A DNA stretch of 64,000 nucleotides, taken from NCBI GenBank assembly GCA_040954595.2, contig CM082592.2, positions 372,001 through 436,000 on the forward strand. The letters are read 5' to 3'. Position 1 is the stretch's first letter. The number at the start of each line of letters is the position of its first letter. The notes beneath the pieces were generated by a model that saw only the letters and a program-made list of their open reading frames with translations, was not told the origin of the DNA and made no database searches. This document shows, piece by piece, positions 34,691 to 47,756 of the stretch. Origin of the DNA: Balanoglossus misakiensis. Taxonomy: Eukaryota; Hemichordata. The translations under genes were made by a program, and so were the position numbers.

Positions 34691-35247
34691 CAAATTGTGG
34701 CTAAAATTGTTATTTTCGTGTTGAATGCCGCCAGTGTCACAGCTTTTAAAAGTCATAAAAACTTTTAACATACAAGCAATTGTTTATATGTGATCAGGTC
34801 ACCGAATTAAACAAATAAAGAATGTTTTGCCTAAAAATGACCTTTTTGGTGCAAAAACGAATAAAACGCAATTTTGTATTAAATCAGCTCATTAAGAGTG
34901 CATTTTTTATAATCAGCACCATTTTTACATATAATGGAAATTTTATACATCATCAGATATCCAAATATGAAAAAAATGATTTAGATTTTAGATGATTGTC
35001 CAAAATTAGCTGAAATCTAATAAATGTAGTTTATTACACCTCACGTATTATACCGTTTTCGTGATTGGCTGAGACGCGCTCACGTGATATAGAAAAAAAG
35101 TGATATAACATGGCTAGAGTTGATAAAGCCCTGTCGCGTGCGCTGATATTGCCCGCTGGGTTGTTTTGGTGTTCTGCGCGCGACTTCTGCGCGTTCCGAA
35201 CTGTCGTTCAATGGCTTCCTTCACGATCAGTCAACTCCCGCATCTAT

Positions 35248-35361
35248 ATGGCTTCAAAGCGACACACAGGCTTAACACCTGTTCAACTGGATGATATTTT
35301 ACTGCAAACGGGCAGTAAATACACCAAAATCGCAACCAACAGCGCAGTATTTTCAAAATAA
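35248..35361 (+). pseudogene. 37-codon ORF, possible relic of a DUF3504/Crypton-like protein
   Basis: It begins MASKRHTGLTPVQ and ends SAVFSK. An in-frame upstream ATG at 35110 would make it 83 aa. The pattern of a Leu-Asp pair, then S-K-x-T-K-x-A-T-x-x-A-V-x-x-F resembles the N-terminal core-binding segment of DUF3504/Crypton-type tyrosine-recombinase-derived proteins. The match is from memory and short. It is repeated unchanged at 37456-37569. It has no catalytic region. Confidence 0.3.
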
Positions 35362-35500
35362 TCTAAGTTCGAAGTAGGTATCGTATAATTCTTGGGAGAT
35401 CGAGACATTTTACATTCTCAGCAACGTACGACATATGGACGCGAGTCTACATGCTACATACTGCAGTGTATGTACGTTCAAATGTTCGGCGTAATAAAAT

Positions 35501-35684
35501 TAATAACACATTATGCTCGGGCAACATCACGATTTGAAGCCTGCCCTCGGGCTGGTGATCTCTGACCACAATATTGATGATACCCTCGCCTGCGGCTCGG
35601 GCATCATCAATATTATGGTCAGAGATCACCAGCCCTCGTGCAGGCTTCAAATCGTGATATTGCCCTCGCTATCATGTGTTATTA
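35501..35684. repeat. Large imperfect hairpin in 659-bp insert, copy 1
   Basis: Arms of ~80 bp pair across a ~20-bp GC-rich centre (ACCCTCGCCTGCGGCTCGGG). The outer ends are TAATAACACAT and ATGTGTTATTA. Mismatches are few. It would form a long stem in single-stranded DNA or RNA. Confidence 0.85.
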
Positions 35685-37455
35685 TTTAAATTCAACCGTT
35701 CTGTTCCCCCCCCTACATTATATGCGGTACGCCGATGTCAGCTTACCCGGCAGTACTGCAGGCCGTGCCCCCAACTAACGTCGGTGTTTGAAACGCCCTG
35801 GTTAAATTCGGGCTTTCTCTATAAATGGACAGGCAATAATGCAGTCCTACCCGAACAAATGTCGAGTGTTGACCCGCTGTGACTTTCCCTCTTCGGTTTG
35901 CCCGACTTAGCCAACGTCTTTGTTCTAGAGTGTCGGGTCTTTTGCAGAGCCAGGCCGAAGGAAATCCGACTTGATCACCGCTGCTAACGAGCGCTAGTGT
36001 CTTTCATGGTGTGCCGGGGTTTTAGTCGAGCCAGGCCGTAGAAAAATCGACTTGTTCAACGTGGTCTCTGTACGCGTGTTTCTGCTCTAGAGTGCCGGGG
36101 CTTTATCCAAGCCATGCCGAAGAAAATCTGACTAGATCACCATTGCTAACGTACGCTAGTGTCTGTCATGTTGTGACGGAGATTTAGCCGAGCCAGGCCG
36201 TAGAAAAATCGACTTGTTCAACGTTACCAGTGTGCAACTGTTTCTGCTCTAGAGTGTCCTTGTTTTAGCCGACTTATGCTGTAGGAAATCTGAGTTGATG
36301 AACGGGAATTCAATGTTAGAAAACTCGTATCTCTACCCGTTTGAAACTAAGAAAAGAATTTATTCTTATTTATTTTGTAAAAAAGACAATTTTTCGAAAA
36401 AAAGTCGAAAATGGTAATTTTGTCTTGGGTGATTCAAATTATACCACCTTTTCTGGAATTTGCAGCACTTTTTACAAGAGAACGACACTTCATGCTCCAT
36501 AATATTTCCGAAAATGAAGAAAAGAGTTAATTTTTTATGATTTTTTAAAAATTTACCATTTTTGTCAAAATATGGCCAAAATGGCTATTTTTTCTTGAAT
36601 TCCGTCAATATCTCTGCTTTTTTGGAGTGGTCGAAAGTTTTAACATACAATCAACATGTCATATATGATCAGGGCACCAAATTCGAAGAACAAAGGTTTT
36701 TTTATTTATTTTTCTAAAAATGACATTTTCAAGGAAAATTTGGTAAAACGCAATTTTGTCTGCAGTGAGCCTAATTAGACGGTCTTTTGTGGAATTTGTA
36801 TCGATATATACATACGAAGAGCATTCTATACTCCATCAGATTTCCGAAAATGTAGAAAACATGTATTTTTTGTAATTTTCAAAAATTTACCATTTTGACC
36901 AAATTGTGGCTAAAATTGTTATTTTCGTGTTGAATGCCGCCAGTGTCACTGCTTTTAAAAGTCATAAAAACTTTTAACATACAAGCAATTGTTTATATAT
37001 GATCAGGTCACCGAATTAAAAAAATAAAGAATGTTTTGCCTAAAAATGACCTTTTTGGTGCAAAAACGAATAAAACGCAATTTTGTATTAAATCAGCTCA
37101 TTAAGAGTGCATTTTTTATAATCAGCACCATTTTTACATATAATGGAAATTTTATACATCATCAGATATCCAAATATGAAAAAATGATTTAGATTTTAGA
37201 TGATTGTCCAAAATTAGCTGAAATCTAATAAATGTAGTTTATTACACCTCACGTATTATACCGTTTTCGTGATTGGCTGAGACGCGCTCACGTGATATAG
37301 AAAAAAAGTGATATAACATGGCTAGAGTTGATAAAGCCCTGTCGCGTGCGCTGATATTGCCCGCTGGGTTGTTTTGGTGTTCTGCGCGCGACTTCTGCGC
37401 GTTCCGAACTGTCGTTCAATGGCTTCCTTCACGATCAGTCAACTCCCGCATCTAT

Positions 37456-37569
37456 ATGGCTTCAAAGCGACACACAGGCTTAACACCTGTTCAACTGGAT
37501 GATATTTTACTGCAAACGGGCAGTAAATACACCAAAATCGCAACCAACAGCGCAGTATTTTCAAAATAA
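37456..37569 (+). pseudogene. 37-codon ORF in second 659-bp insert
   Basis: Identical protein to 35248-35361. Same tentative relation to DUF3504/Crypton-like proteins and the same reservations. Confidence 0.28.
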
Positions 37570-37708
37570 TCTAAGTTCGAAGTAGGTATCGTATAATTCT
37601 TGGGAGATCGAGACATTTTACATTCTCAGCAACGTACGACATATGGACGCGAGTCTACATGCTACATACTGCAGTGTATGTACGTTCAAATGTTCGGCGT
37701 AATAAAAT

Positions 37709-37892
37709 TAATAACACATTATGCTCGGGCAACATCACGATTTGAAGCCTGTCCTCGGGCTGGTGATCTCTGACCACAATATTGATGATACCCTCGCCTG
37801 CGGCTCGGGCATCATCAATATTATGGTCAGAGATCACCAGCCCTCGTGCAGGCTTCAAATCGTGATATTGCCCTCGCTATCATGTGTTATTA
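37709..37892. repeat. Large imperfect hairpin in 659-bp insert, copy 2
   Basis: Same 184-bp foldback as at 35501-35684, offset by 2208 bp, with one extra arm mismatch. Confidence 0.85.
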
Positions 37893-39969
37893 TTTAAATT
37901 CAACCGTTCTGTTCCCCCCCTACATTATATGCGGTACGCCGATGTCAGCTTACCCGGCAGTACTGCAGGCCGTGCCCCCAACTAACGTCGGTGTTTGAAA
38001 CGCCCTGGTTAAATTCGGGCTTTCTCTATAAATGGACAGGCAATAATGCAGTCCTACCCGAACAAATGTCGAGTGTTGACCCGCTGTGACTTTCCCACTT
38101 CGGTTTGCCCGACTTAGCCAACGTCTTTGTTCTAGAGTGTCGGGTCTTTTGCAGAGCCAGGCCGAAGGAAATCCGACTTGATCACCGTTGCTAACGAACG
38201 CTAGTGTCTGTCATGGTGTGCCGGGGTTTTAGTCGAGCCAGGCCGTAGGAGATCTGACTTGATCATCGTGGTCAATGTACGCGTGTTTCCGCTCTAAAGT
38301 GCCGGGGCTTCAGCTAAACAAGGCCGTAGGAAATCCGACGTAATCACCGTTGATAACTTACGCCAGTCTGTCTCATATAGAGCCGGTGCACCAGCCGAGT
38401 CACGCCGTAGGTAATCTGACTTGATCAACGTGGTCAATGTACGCCTGTTTCTGCTCTAGAGTGCCGGGGCTTCAGCTGAGCCAGGCCGTAGGAAACCCGA
38501 CGTGATTACCGTTGTTAACTTACGCCAGTCTGTGTCCTATATATAGTGCCGGGGCATCAGCCGTGCCAGGCCGAAGGAAATGTGAGTATATCAACGTGGT
38601 CTCTGTACGCGTGTTTCTGCTCTAGAGTGCCAGGGCTTTAGCCAAGCCATGCCGTAGGAAATCTGACTTCATCAACGTTGCTAACGAACGCTAGTGTCTG
38701 TCATAGTGTGCCGGGGTTTTAGTCGAGCCAAGCCGTAGGAGATCAGACTTGATCAACGTTGTCTCTGTACGCGTGTTTCTGCTCTAGAGTGCCGGGGCTT
38801 TATCCAAGCCATGCCGTAGAAAATCTGACTTGATCACCGTTGCTAACGTACGCTAGTGTCTGTCATATTGTGACGGAGATTTAGCCGAGCCAGGCCGTAG
38901 AAAAATCGACTTGTTCAACGTTACCAGTGTGCAACTGTTTCTGCTCTAAAGTGTCCTTGTTTTAGCCGACTTATGGTGTAGGAAATCTGAGTTGATGAAC
39001 GGGAATTCAATGTTAGAAAACTCGTATCTCTACCCGTTTGAAACTAAGAAAAGAATTTATTCTTATTTATTTTGTAAAAAAGACAATTTTTCGAAAAAAA
39101 GTCGAAAATGGTAATTTTGTCTTGGGTGATTCAAATTATACCGCCTTTTCTGGAATTTGCAGCACTTTTTACAAGAGAACGACACTTCATGCTCCATAAT
39201 ATTTCCGAAAATGAAGAAAAGAGTTAATTTTTTTATGATTTTTTAAAAATTTACCATTTTTGTCAAAATATGGCCAAAATGGCTATTTTTTCTTGAATTC
39301 CGTCAATATCTCTGCTTTTTTGGAGTGGTCGAAAGTTTTAACATACAATCAACATGTCATATATGATCAAGGCACCAAATTCGAAGAACAAAGGTTTTTT
39401 TATTTATTTTTCTAAAAATGACATTTTCAAGGAAAATTTGGTAAAACGCAATTTTGTCTGCAGTGAGCCTAATTAGACGGTCTTTTGTGGAATTTGTATC
39501 GATATATACATACGAAGAGCATTCTATACTCCATCAGATTTCCGAAAATGTAGAAAACATGTATTTTTTTTGTAATTTTCAAAAATTTACCATTTTGACC
39601 AAATTGTGGCTAAAATTGTTATTTTCGTGTTGAATGCCGCCAGTGTCACTGCTTTTAAAAGTCATAAAAACTTTTAACATACAAGCAATTGTTTATATAT
39701 AATCAGGTCACCGAATTAAAAAAAATAAAGAATGTTTTGCCTAAAAATGACCTTTTTGGTGCAAAAACGAATAAAACGCAATTTTGTATTAAATCAGCTC
39801 ATTCAGAGTGCATTTTTTATAATCAGCACCATTTTTACATATAATTGAAATTTTATACATCATCAGATATCCAAATATGAAAAAATGATTTAGATTTTAG
39901 ATGATTGTCCAAAATTAGCTGAAATCTAATAAATGTAGTATTCAACCGTTCTGTTTCCCCCCCCCCCCC

Positions 39970-42011
39970 TACATTATATGCGGTACGCCGATGTCAGCTT
40001 ACCCGGCAGTACTGCAGGCCGTGCCCCCAACTAACGTCGGTGTTTGAAGCGCCCAGGTTAAATTCGGGCCTTCTCTATAAATTGACAGGCAAGAAGGCAG
40101 TCCTACCCGAACAAATGTCGAGTGTTGACCCGCTGTGACTTTCCCTCTTCGGTTTGCCCGACTTAGATAACATCTTTGTACTAGAGTGTCGGGTCTTTTG
40201 CAGAGCCAGGCCGAAGGAAATCCGACTTGATCACCGTTGCTAACGAACGCTAGTGTCTGTCATGGTGTGTCGGGGTTTTAGTCGAGCCAGGCCGTAGGAG
40301 ATCTGACTTGATCATCGTGGTCAATGTACGCGTGTTTCCGCTCTAAAGTGCCGGGGCTTCAGCTAAACCAGGCCGTAGGAAATCCGACGTAATCACCGTT
40401 GATAACTTACGCCAGTCTGTGTCATATAGAGCCGGTGCACCAGCCGAGTCCCGCCGTAGGAAATCTGACTTGATCAACGTGATCAATGTACGCCTGTTTC
40501 TGCTCTAGAGTGCCGTGGCTTCAGCTGAGCCAGGCCGTAGGAAACCCGACGTGATTACCGTTGTTAACTTACGCCAGTCTGTGTTCTATATATAGTGCCG
40601 GGGCATCAACCGTACCAGGCCGAAGGAAATGTGAGTAGATCAACGTGGTCAATGTACGCGTGTTTCCGCTCTAAAGTGCCGGGGCTTCAGCTAAACCAGG
40701 CCGTAGGAAATCCGACGTAATCACCGTTGATAACTTACGCCAGTCTGTCTCATATAGAGCCGGTGCACCAGCCGAGTCACGCCGTAGGTAATCTGACTTG
40801 ATCAACGTGGTCAATGTACGCCTGTTTCTGCTCTAGAGTGCCGGGGCTTCAGCTGAGCCAGGCCGTAGGAAACCCGACGTGATTACCGTTGTTAACTTAC
40901 GCCAGTCTGTGTCCTATATATTGTGCCGGGGCATCAACCGTACCAGGCCGAAGGAAATGTGAGTAGATCAACGTGGTCTCTGTACGCGTGTTTCTGCTCT
41001 AGAGTTCCAGGGCTTTAGCCAAGCCATGCCGTAGGAAATTTGACTTGATCAACGTTGCTGACGAACGCTAGTGTCTGCCATAGTGTGCCGGGGTTTTAGT
41101 CGAGCCAAGCCGTAGGAGATCAGACTTGATCAACGTGGTCTCTGTACGCGTGTTTCTGCTCTAGACTGCCGGGGCTTTATCCAAGCCATGCCGTAGAAAA
41201 CCTGACTTGATCACCGTTGCTAACGTACGCTAGTGTCTGTCATATTGTGACGGAGATTTAGCCGAGCCAGGCCGTAGAAAAATCAACTTGTTCAACGTTA
41301 CCAGTGTGCAACTGTTTTTGCTCTAGAGTGTCAGGGTTTTAGCCGACTTATGCTGTAGGAAATCTGAGTTGATGAACGGGAATTCAATTTTAGAAAACCC
41401 GTGTGGAAAGTATCTCTACCCGTTTGAAACTAAGAAAAGAATTTATTCTTATTTTTTTTCTAAAAAAGACATTTTCAAGGAAAATTTGGTAAAACGCAAT
41501 TTTGTCTGCAGTGAGCCTAATAAGACGGTCTTTTGCGGAATTTGTATCGATATATACATACGAAGAGCATTCTATACTCCATCAGATTTCCGAAAATGTA
41601 GAAAACATGTATTTTTTGTAATTTTCAAAAATTTACCATTTTGACCAAATTGTGGCTAAAATTGTTATTTTCGTGTTGAATGCCGCCAGTGTCACTGCTT
41701 TTAAAAGTCATAAAAACGTTTAATATACAAGCAATTGTTTATATATGATCAGGTCACCGAATTAAAAAAATAAAGAATGTTTTGCCTAAAAATGACCTTT
41801 TTGGTGCAAAAACGAATAAAACGCAATTTTGTATTAAATCAGCTCATTCAGAGTGCATTTTTTATAATCAGCTCCATTTTTACATATACTGGAAATTTTA
41901 TACATCATCAGATATCCAAATATGAAAAAATGATTTAGATTTTAGATGATTGTCCAAAATTAGCTGAAATCTAATAAATGTAGTATTCAACCGTTCTGTT
42001 TACCCCCCCCC
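39970..42011 (+). repeat. Satellite unit with module gain and AT-monomer loss
   Basis: 2042 bp, normal in length but rearranged. About four modules are repeated (GGTCAATGTACGCGTG reappears near 40645 after module 6), and one ~330-bp AT monomer is deleted near 41455. There a TTTATTC...TATT stretch jumps to TTTTTTCTAAAAAAGAC. Confidence 0.85.
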
Positions 42012-43653
42012 TGCATTATATGCGGTACGCCGATGTCAGCTTACCCGGCAGTACTGCAGGCCGTTCCCCCAACTAACGTCGGTGTTTGAAGCCCCCAGGT
42101 TAAATTCGGGCCTTCTCTATAAATTGACAGGCAATAATGCAGTCCTACCCGAACAAATGTCGAGTGTTGACCCGCTGTGACTTTCCCTCTTCAGTTTGCC
42201 CGACTTAGATAACATCTTTGTACTAGAGTGTCGGGTCTTTTGCAGCGCCAGGCCGAAGGAAATGTGAGTAGATCAACGTGGTCTCTGTACGCGTGTTTCT
42301 GCTCTAGAGTGCCAGGGCTTTAGCCAAGCCATGCCGTAGGAAATCTGACTTGATCAACGTTGCTAATGAACGCTAGTGTCTGTCATAGTGTGCCGGGGTT
42401 TTAGTCGAGCCAAGCCGTAGGAGATCAGACTTGATCAACGTGGTCTCTGTACGCGTGTTTCTGCTCTAGAGTGCCGGGGCTTTATCCAAGCCATGCCGTA
42501 GAAAATCTGACTTGATCACCGTTGCTAACGTATGCTAGTGTCTGTCATATTGTGACGGAGATTTAGCCGAACCAGGCCGTAGAAAAATCGACTTGTTCAA
42601 CGTTACCATTTGTGCAACTGTTTCTGCTCTAGAGTGTCAGGGTTTTAGCCGACTTATGCTGTAGGAAATCTGAGTTGATGAACGGGAATTCATTGTTAGA
42701 AAACCCGTGTGGAAAGTATCTCTACCCGTTTGAAACTAAGAAAAGAATTTATTCTTATTTATTTTGTAAAAAAGACAATATTTCGAAAAAAAGTCGAAAA
42801 TGGTAATTTTGTCTTGGGTGATTCAAATTATACCGCCTTTTCTGGAATTTGCAGCACTTTTTACAAGAGAACGACACTTCATGCTCCATAATATTTCCGA
42901 AAATGAAGAAAATAGTTAATTTTTTATGATTTAAAAAAAATTTACCATTTTTGTCAAAATATGGCCAAAATGGCTATTTTTTCTTGAATTCCGTCAATAT
43001 CTCTGCATTTTTGGAGTGGTCGAAAGTTTTAACATACAATCAACATGTCATATATGATCAGGACACCAAATTCGAAGAACAAAGGTTTTTTTATTTTTTT
43101 TTCTAAAAATGACATTTTCAAGGAAAATTTGGTAAAACGCAATTTTGTCTGCAGTGAGCCAAATTAGACGGTCTTTTGTGGAATTTGTATCGATATATAC
43201 ATACGAAGAGCATTCTATACTCCATCAGATTTCCGAAAATGTAGAAAACAGGTATTTTTTATAATTTTCAAAAATTTACCATTTAGACAAAATTGTGGCT
43301 AAAATTGTTATTTTCGTGTTGAATGCCGCCAGTGTCACTGCTTTTAAAAGTCATAAAAACTGTTAACATACAAGCAATTGTTTATATATGATCAGGTCAC
43401 CGAATTAAAAAAATAAAGAATGTTTTGCCTAAAAATGACCTTTTTGGCGCAAAAACGAATAAAACGCAATTTTGTATTAAATCAGCTCATTCAGAGTGCA
43501 TTTTTTATAATCAGCACCATTTTTACATATAATGGAAATTTCATACATCATCAGATATCCAAATATGAAAAAATGATTTAGATTTTAGATGATTGTCCAA
43601 AATTAGCTGATATCTAATAAATGTAGTATTGAACCGTTCTGTTCCCCCCCCCC
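42012..43653 (+). repeat. Satellite unit lacking five modules
   Basis: 1642 bp, 408 bp short of 2050 (5 x 81.5). Module 1 is fused to module 6 near 42250 (GCGCCAGGCCGAAGGAAATGTG). The landmark here is TGCATTATATGCGG. Confidence 0.9.
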
Positions 43654-46600
43654 TACATTATATGCGGTACGCCGATGTCAGCTTACCCGGCAGTACTGCA
43701 GGCCGTGCCCCCAACTAACGTCGGTGTTTGAAACGCCCTGGTTAAATTCGGGCTTTCTCTATAAATTGACAGGCAATAATGCAGTCCTACCCGACCAAAT
43801 GTCGAGTGTTGACCCGCTGTGACTTTCCCTCTTCGGTTTGCCCGACTTAGCCAACGTCTTTGTACTAATGTGTCGGGTCTTTTGCAGAGCCAGGCCGAAG
43901 GAAATCCGACTTGATCACCGTTGCTAGCGAACGCTAGTGTCTGTCATGGTGTGCCGGGGTTTAGTCGAGCCAGGCCGTAGGAGATCTGACTTGATCATCG
44001 TTGTCAATGTACGCGTGTTTCCGCTCTAAAGCGCCGGGGCTTCAGCTAAACCAGGCCGTAGGAAATCCGACGTAATCACCGTTGATAACTTACGCCAGTC
44101 TGTGTCATATATAGCCGGTGCACCAGCCGAGTCACGCCGTAGGAAATCTGACTTGATCAACGTGGTCACTGTACGCCTGTTTCTGCTCTAGAGTGCCGGG
44201 GCTTCAGCTGAGCCAGGCCGTAGGAAACCCGACGTGATTACCGTTGTTAACTTACGCCAGTCTGTGTCCTATATATAGTGCCGGGGCATCAGCCGTGCCA
44301 GGCCGAAGGAAATGTGAGTAGATCAACGTGGTCTCTGTACGCGTGTTTCTGCTCTAGAGTGCCAGGGCTTTAGCCAAGCCATGCTGTAGGAAATCTGACT
44401 TGATCAACGTTGCTAATGAACGCTAGTGTCTGTCATAGTGTGCCGGGGTTTTAGTCGAGCCAAGCCGTAGGAGATCAGACTTGATCAACGTGGTCTCTGT
44501 ACGCGTGTTTCTGCTCTAGAGTGCCGGGGCTTTATCCAAGCCATGCCGTAGAAAATCTGACTTGATCACCGTTGCTAACTTACGCTAGTGTCTGTCATAT
44601 TGTGACGGAGATTTAGCCGAGCCAGGCCGTAGAAAAATCGACTTGTTCAACGTTACCATTTGTGCAACTGTTTCTGTTCTAGAGTGTCAGGGTTTTAGCC
44701 GACTTATGCTGTAGGAAATCTGAGTTGATGAACAGGAATTCATTGTTAGAAAACCCGTGTGGAAAGTATCTCTACCCGTTTGAAACTAAGAAAAGAATTT
44801 ATTCTGATTTATTTTGTAAAAAAGACAATATTTCGAAAAAAAGTCGAAAATGGTAATTTTGTCTTGGGTGATTCAAATTATACCGCCTTTTCTGGAATTT
44901 GCAGCACTTTTTACAAGAGAACGACACTTCATGCTCCATAATATTTCCGAAAATGAAGAAAAGAGTTAATTTTTTATGATTTTTTAAAAATTTACCATTT
45001 TTGTCAAAATATGGCCAAAATGGCTATTTTTTCTTGAATTCCGTCAATATCTCTGCATTTTTGGAGTGGTCGAAAGTTTTAACATACAATCAAAATGTCA
45101 TATATGATCAGGGCACCAAATTCGAAGAACAAAAGTTTTTTTATTTATTTTTTTCTAAAAATGACATTTTCAAGGAAAATTTGGTAAAACGCAATTTTGT
45201 CTGCAGTGAGCCAAATTAGACGGTCTTTTGTGGAATTTGTATCGATATATACATACGAAGAGCATTCTATACTCCATCAGATTTCCGAAAATGTAGAAAA
45301 CATGTATTTTTTGTAATTTTCAAAAATTTACCATTTTGACCAAATTGTGGCTAAAATTGTTATTTTCGTGTTGAATGCCGCCAGTGTCACTGCTTTTAAA
45401 AGTCATAAAAACTTTCAACATACAAGCAATTGTTTATATATGATCAGGTCACCGAATTAAAAAAATAAAGAATGTTTTGCCTAAAAATGACCTTTTTGGC
45501 GCAAAAACGAATAAAACGCAATTTTGTATTAAATCAGCTCATTCAGAGTGCATTTTTTATAATCAGCACCATTTTTACATATAATGGAAATTTCATACAT
45601 CATCAGATATCCAAATATGAAAAAATGATTTAGATTTTAGATGATTGTCCAAAATTAGCTGATATCTAATAAATGTAGTATTGAACCGTTCTGTTCCCCC
45701 CCCCCCTACATTATATGCGGTACGCCGATGTCAGCTTACCCGGCAGTACTGCAGGCCGTGCCCCCAACTAACGTCGGTGTTTGAAACGCCCTGGTTAAAT
45801 TCGGGCTTTCTCTATAAATTGACAGGCAATAATGCAGTCCTACCCGACCAAATGTCGAGTGTTGACCCGCTGTGACTTTCCCTCTTCGGTTTGCCCGACT
45901 TAGCCAACGTCTTTGTACTAATGTGTCGGGTCTTTTGCAGAGCCAGGCCGAAGGAAATCCGACTTGATCACCGTTGCTAGCGAACGCTAGTGTCTGTCAT
46001 GGTGTGCCGGGGTTTAGTCGAGCCAGTCCGTAGGAGATCTGACTTGATCATCGTTGTCAATGTACGCGTGTTTCCGCTCTAAAGCGCCGGGGCTTCAGCT
46101 AAACCAGGCCGTAGGAAATCCGACGTAATCACCGTTGATAACTTACGCCAGTCTGTGTCATATAGAGCCGGTGCACCAGCCGAGTCACGCCGTAGGAAAT
46201 CTGACTTGATCAACGTGGTCACTGTACGCCTGTTTCTGCTCTAGAGTGCCGGGGCTTCAGCTGAGCCAGGCCGTAGGAAACCCGACGTGATTACCGTTGT
46301 TAACTTACGCCAGTCTGTGTCCTATATATAGTGCCGGGGCATCAGCCGTGCCAGGCCGAAGGAAATGTGAGTAGATCAACGTGGTCTCTGTACGCGTGTT
46401 TCTGCTCTAGAGTGCCAGGGCTTTAGCCAAGCCATGCTGTAGGAAATCTGACTTGATCAACGTTGCTAATGAACGCTAGTGTCTGTCATAGTGTGCCGGG
46501 GTTTTAGTCGAGCCAAGCCGTAGGAGATCAGACTTGATCAACGTGGTCTCTGTACGCGTGTTTCTGCTCTAGAGTGCCGGGGCTTTATCCAAGCCATGCC

Positions 46601-47756
46601 GTAGAAAATCTGACTTGATCACCGTTGCTAACTTACGCTAGTGTCTGTCATATTGTGACGGAGATTTAGCCGAGCCAGGCCGTAGAAAAATCGACTTGTT
46701 CAACGTTACCATTTGTGCAACTGTTTCTGTTCTAGAGTGTCAGGGTTTTAGCCGACTTATGCTGTAGGAAATATGAGTTGATGAACGGGAATTCATTGTT
46801 AGAAAACCCGTGTGGAAAGTATCTCTACCCGTTTGAAACTAAGAAAAGAATTTATTCTGATTTATTTTGTAAAAAAGACAATATTTCGAAAAAAAGTCGA
46901 AAATGGTAATTTTGTCTTGGGTGATTCAAATTATACCGCCTTTTCTGGAATTTGCAGCACTTTTTACAAGAGAACGACACTTCATGCTCCATAATATTTC
47001 CGAAAATGAAGAAAAGAGTTATTTTTTTATGATTTTTTAAAAATTTACCATTTTTGTCAAAATATGGCCAAAATGGCTATTTTTTCTTGAATTCCGTCAA
47101 TATCTCTGCATTTTTGGAGTGGTCGAAAGTTTTAACATACAATCAACATGTCATATATGATCAGGGCACCAAATTCGAAGAACAAAGGTTTTTTTATTTT
47201 TTTTTCTAAAAATGACATTTTCAAGGAAAATTTGGTAAAACGCAATTTTGTCTGCAGTGAGCCAAATTAGACGGTCTTTTGTGGAATTTGTATCGATATA
47301 TACATACGAAGAGCATTCTATACTCAATCAGATTTCCGAAAATGTAGAAAACAGGTATTTTTTGTAATTTTCAAAAATTTACCATTTTGACCAAATTGTG
47401 GCTAAAATTGTTATTTTCGTGTTGAATGCCGCCAGTTTCACTGCTTTTAAAAGTCATAAAAACTTTTAACATACAAGCAATTGTTTATATATGATCAGGT
47501 CATCGAATTAAAAAAATAAAGAATGTTTGCCTAAAAATGACCTTTTTGGTGCAAAAACGAATAAAACAGAATTTTGTATTAAATCAGCTCATTCAGAGTG
47601 CATTTTTATAATCAGCACCATTTTTACATATAATGGAAATTTTATACATCATCAGATATCCAAATATGAAAAAATGATTTAGATTTTAGATGATTGTCCA
47701 AAATTAGCTGATATCTAATAAATGTAGTATTGAACCGTTCTGTTCCCCCCCCCCCC

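Larger units (their letters stand above)
35031..35689 (+). mobile_element. 659-bp foldback-type insert, copy 1
   Basis: This unique sequence splits the satellite between GTAGT and ATTCAACC. Its ends TTATTACACC... and ...GTGTTATTATTTAA are weakly inverted-repeat. It contains a short ORF and a 184-bp hairpin near its right end. Size, terminal structure and lack of a transposase suggest a non-autonomous DNA transposon. A target duplication is not clear. Confidence 0.7.
37239..37897 (+). mobile_element. 659-bp foldback-type insert, copy 2
   Basis: Same length, same satellite position and same ends as copy 1, exactly 2208 bp downstream. I see only one base difference (GCCTGTCC versus GCCTGCCC near 37750). 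It most likely arose by duplication of the insert-bearing satellite unit rather than a second insertion. Confidence 0.75.
35714..37920 (+). repeat. Satellite unit with six modules lost and 659-bp insert
   Basis: 2207 bp. Module 2 is joined to module 8 near 36045, removing about six 81-bp modules. The second 659-bp insert adds length back. The C tract at its left edge has 8 C. Confidence 0.85.

Noticed and set aside
42709-42891. Recurring ~60-72-codon frames in the satellite AT-rich half (also near 44759, 46812, 49176, 52299, 54353)
   Set aside because: They begin at GTG or other non-ATG codons, lengths and ends change between units, and low-complexity AT sequence explains the open frame. Recurrence is due to the repeat itself.
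45681-45875. Recurring ~64-codon frame across the C tract and landmark region
   Set aside because: It starts at TTG and reads through a homopolymer whose length differs from unit to unit, so the frame is not maintained.
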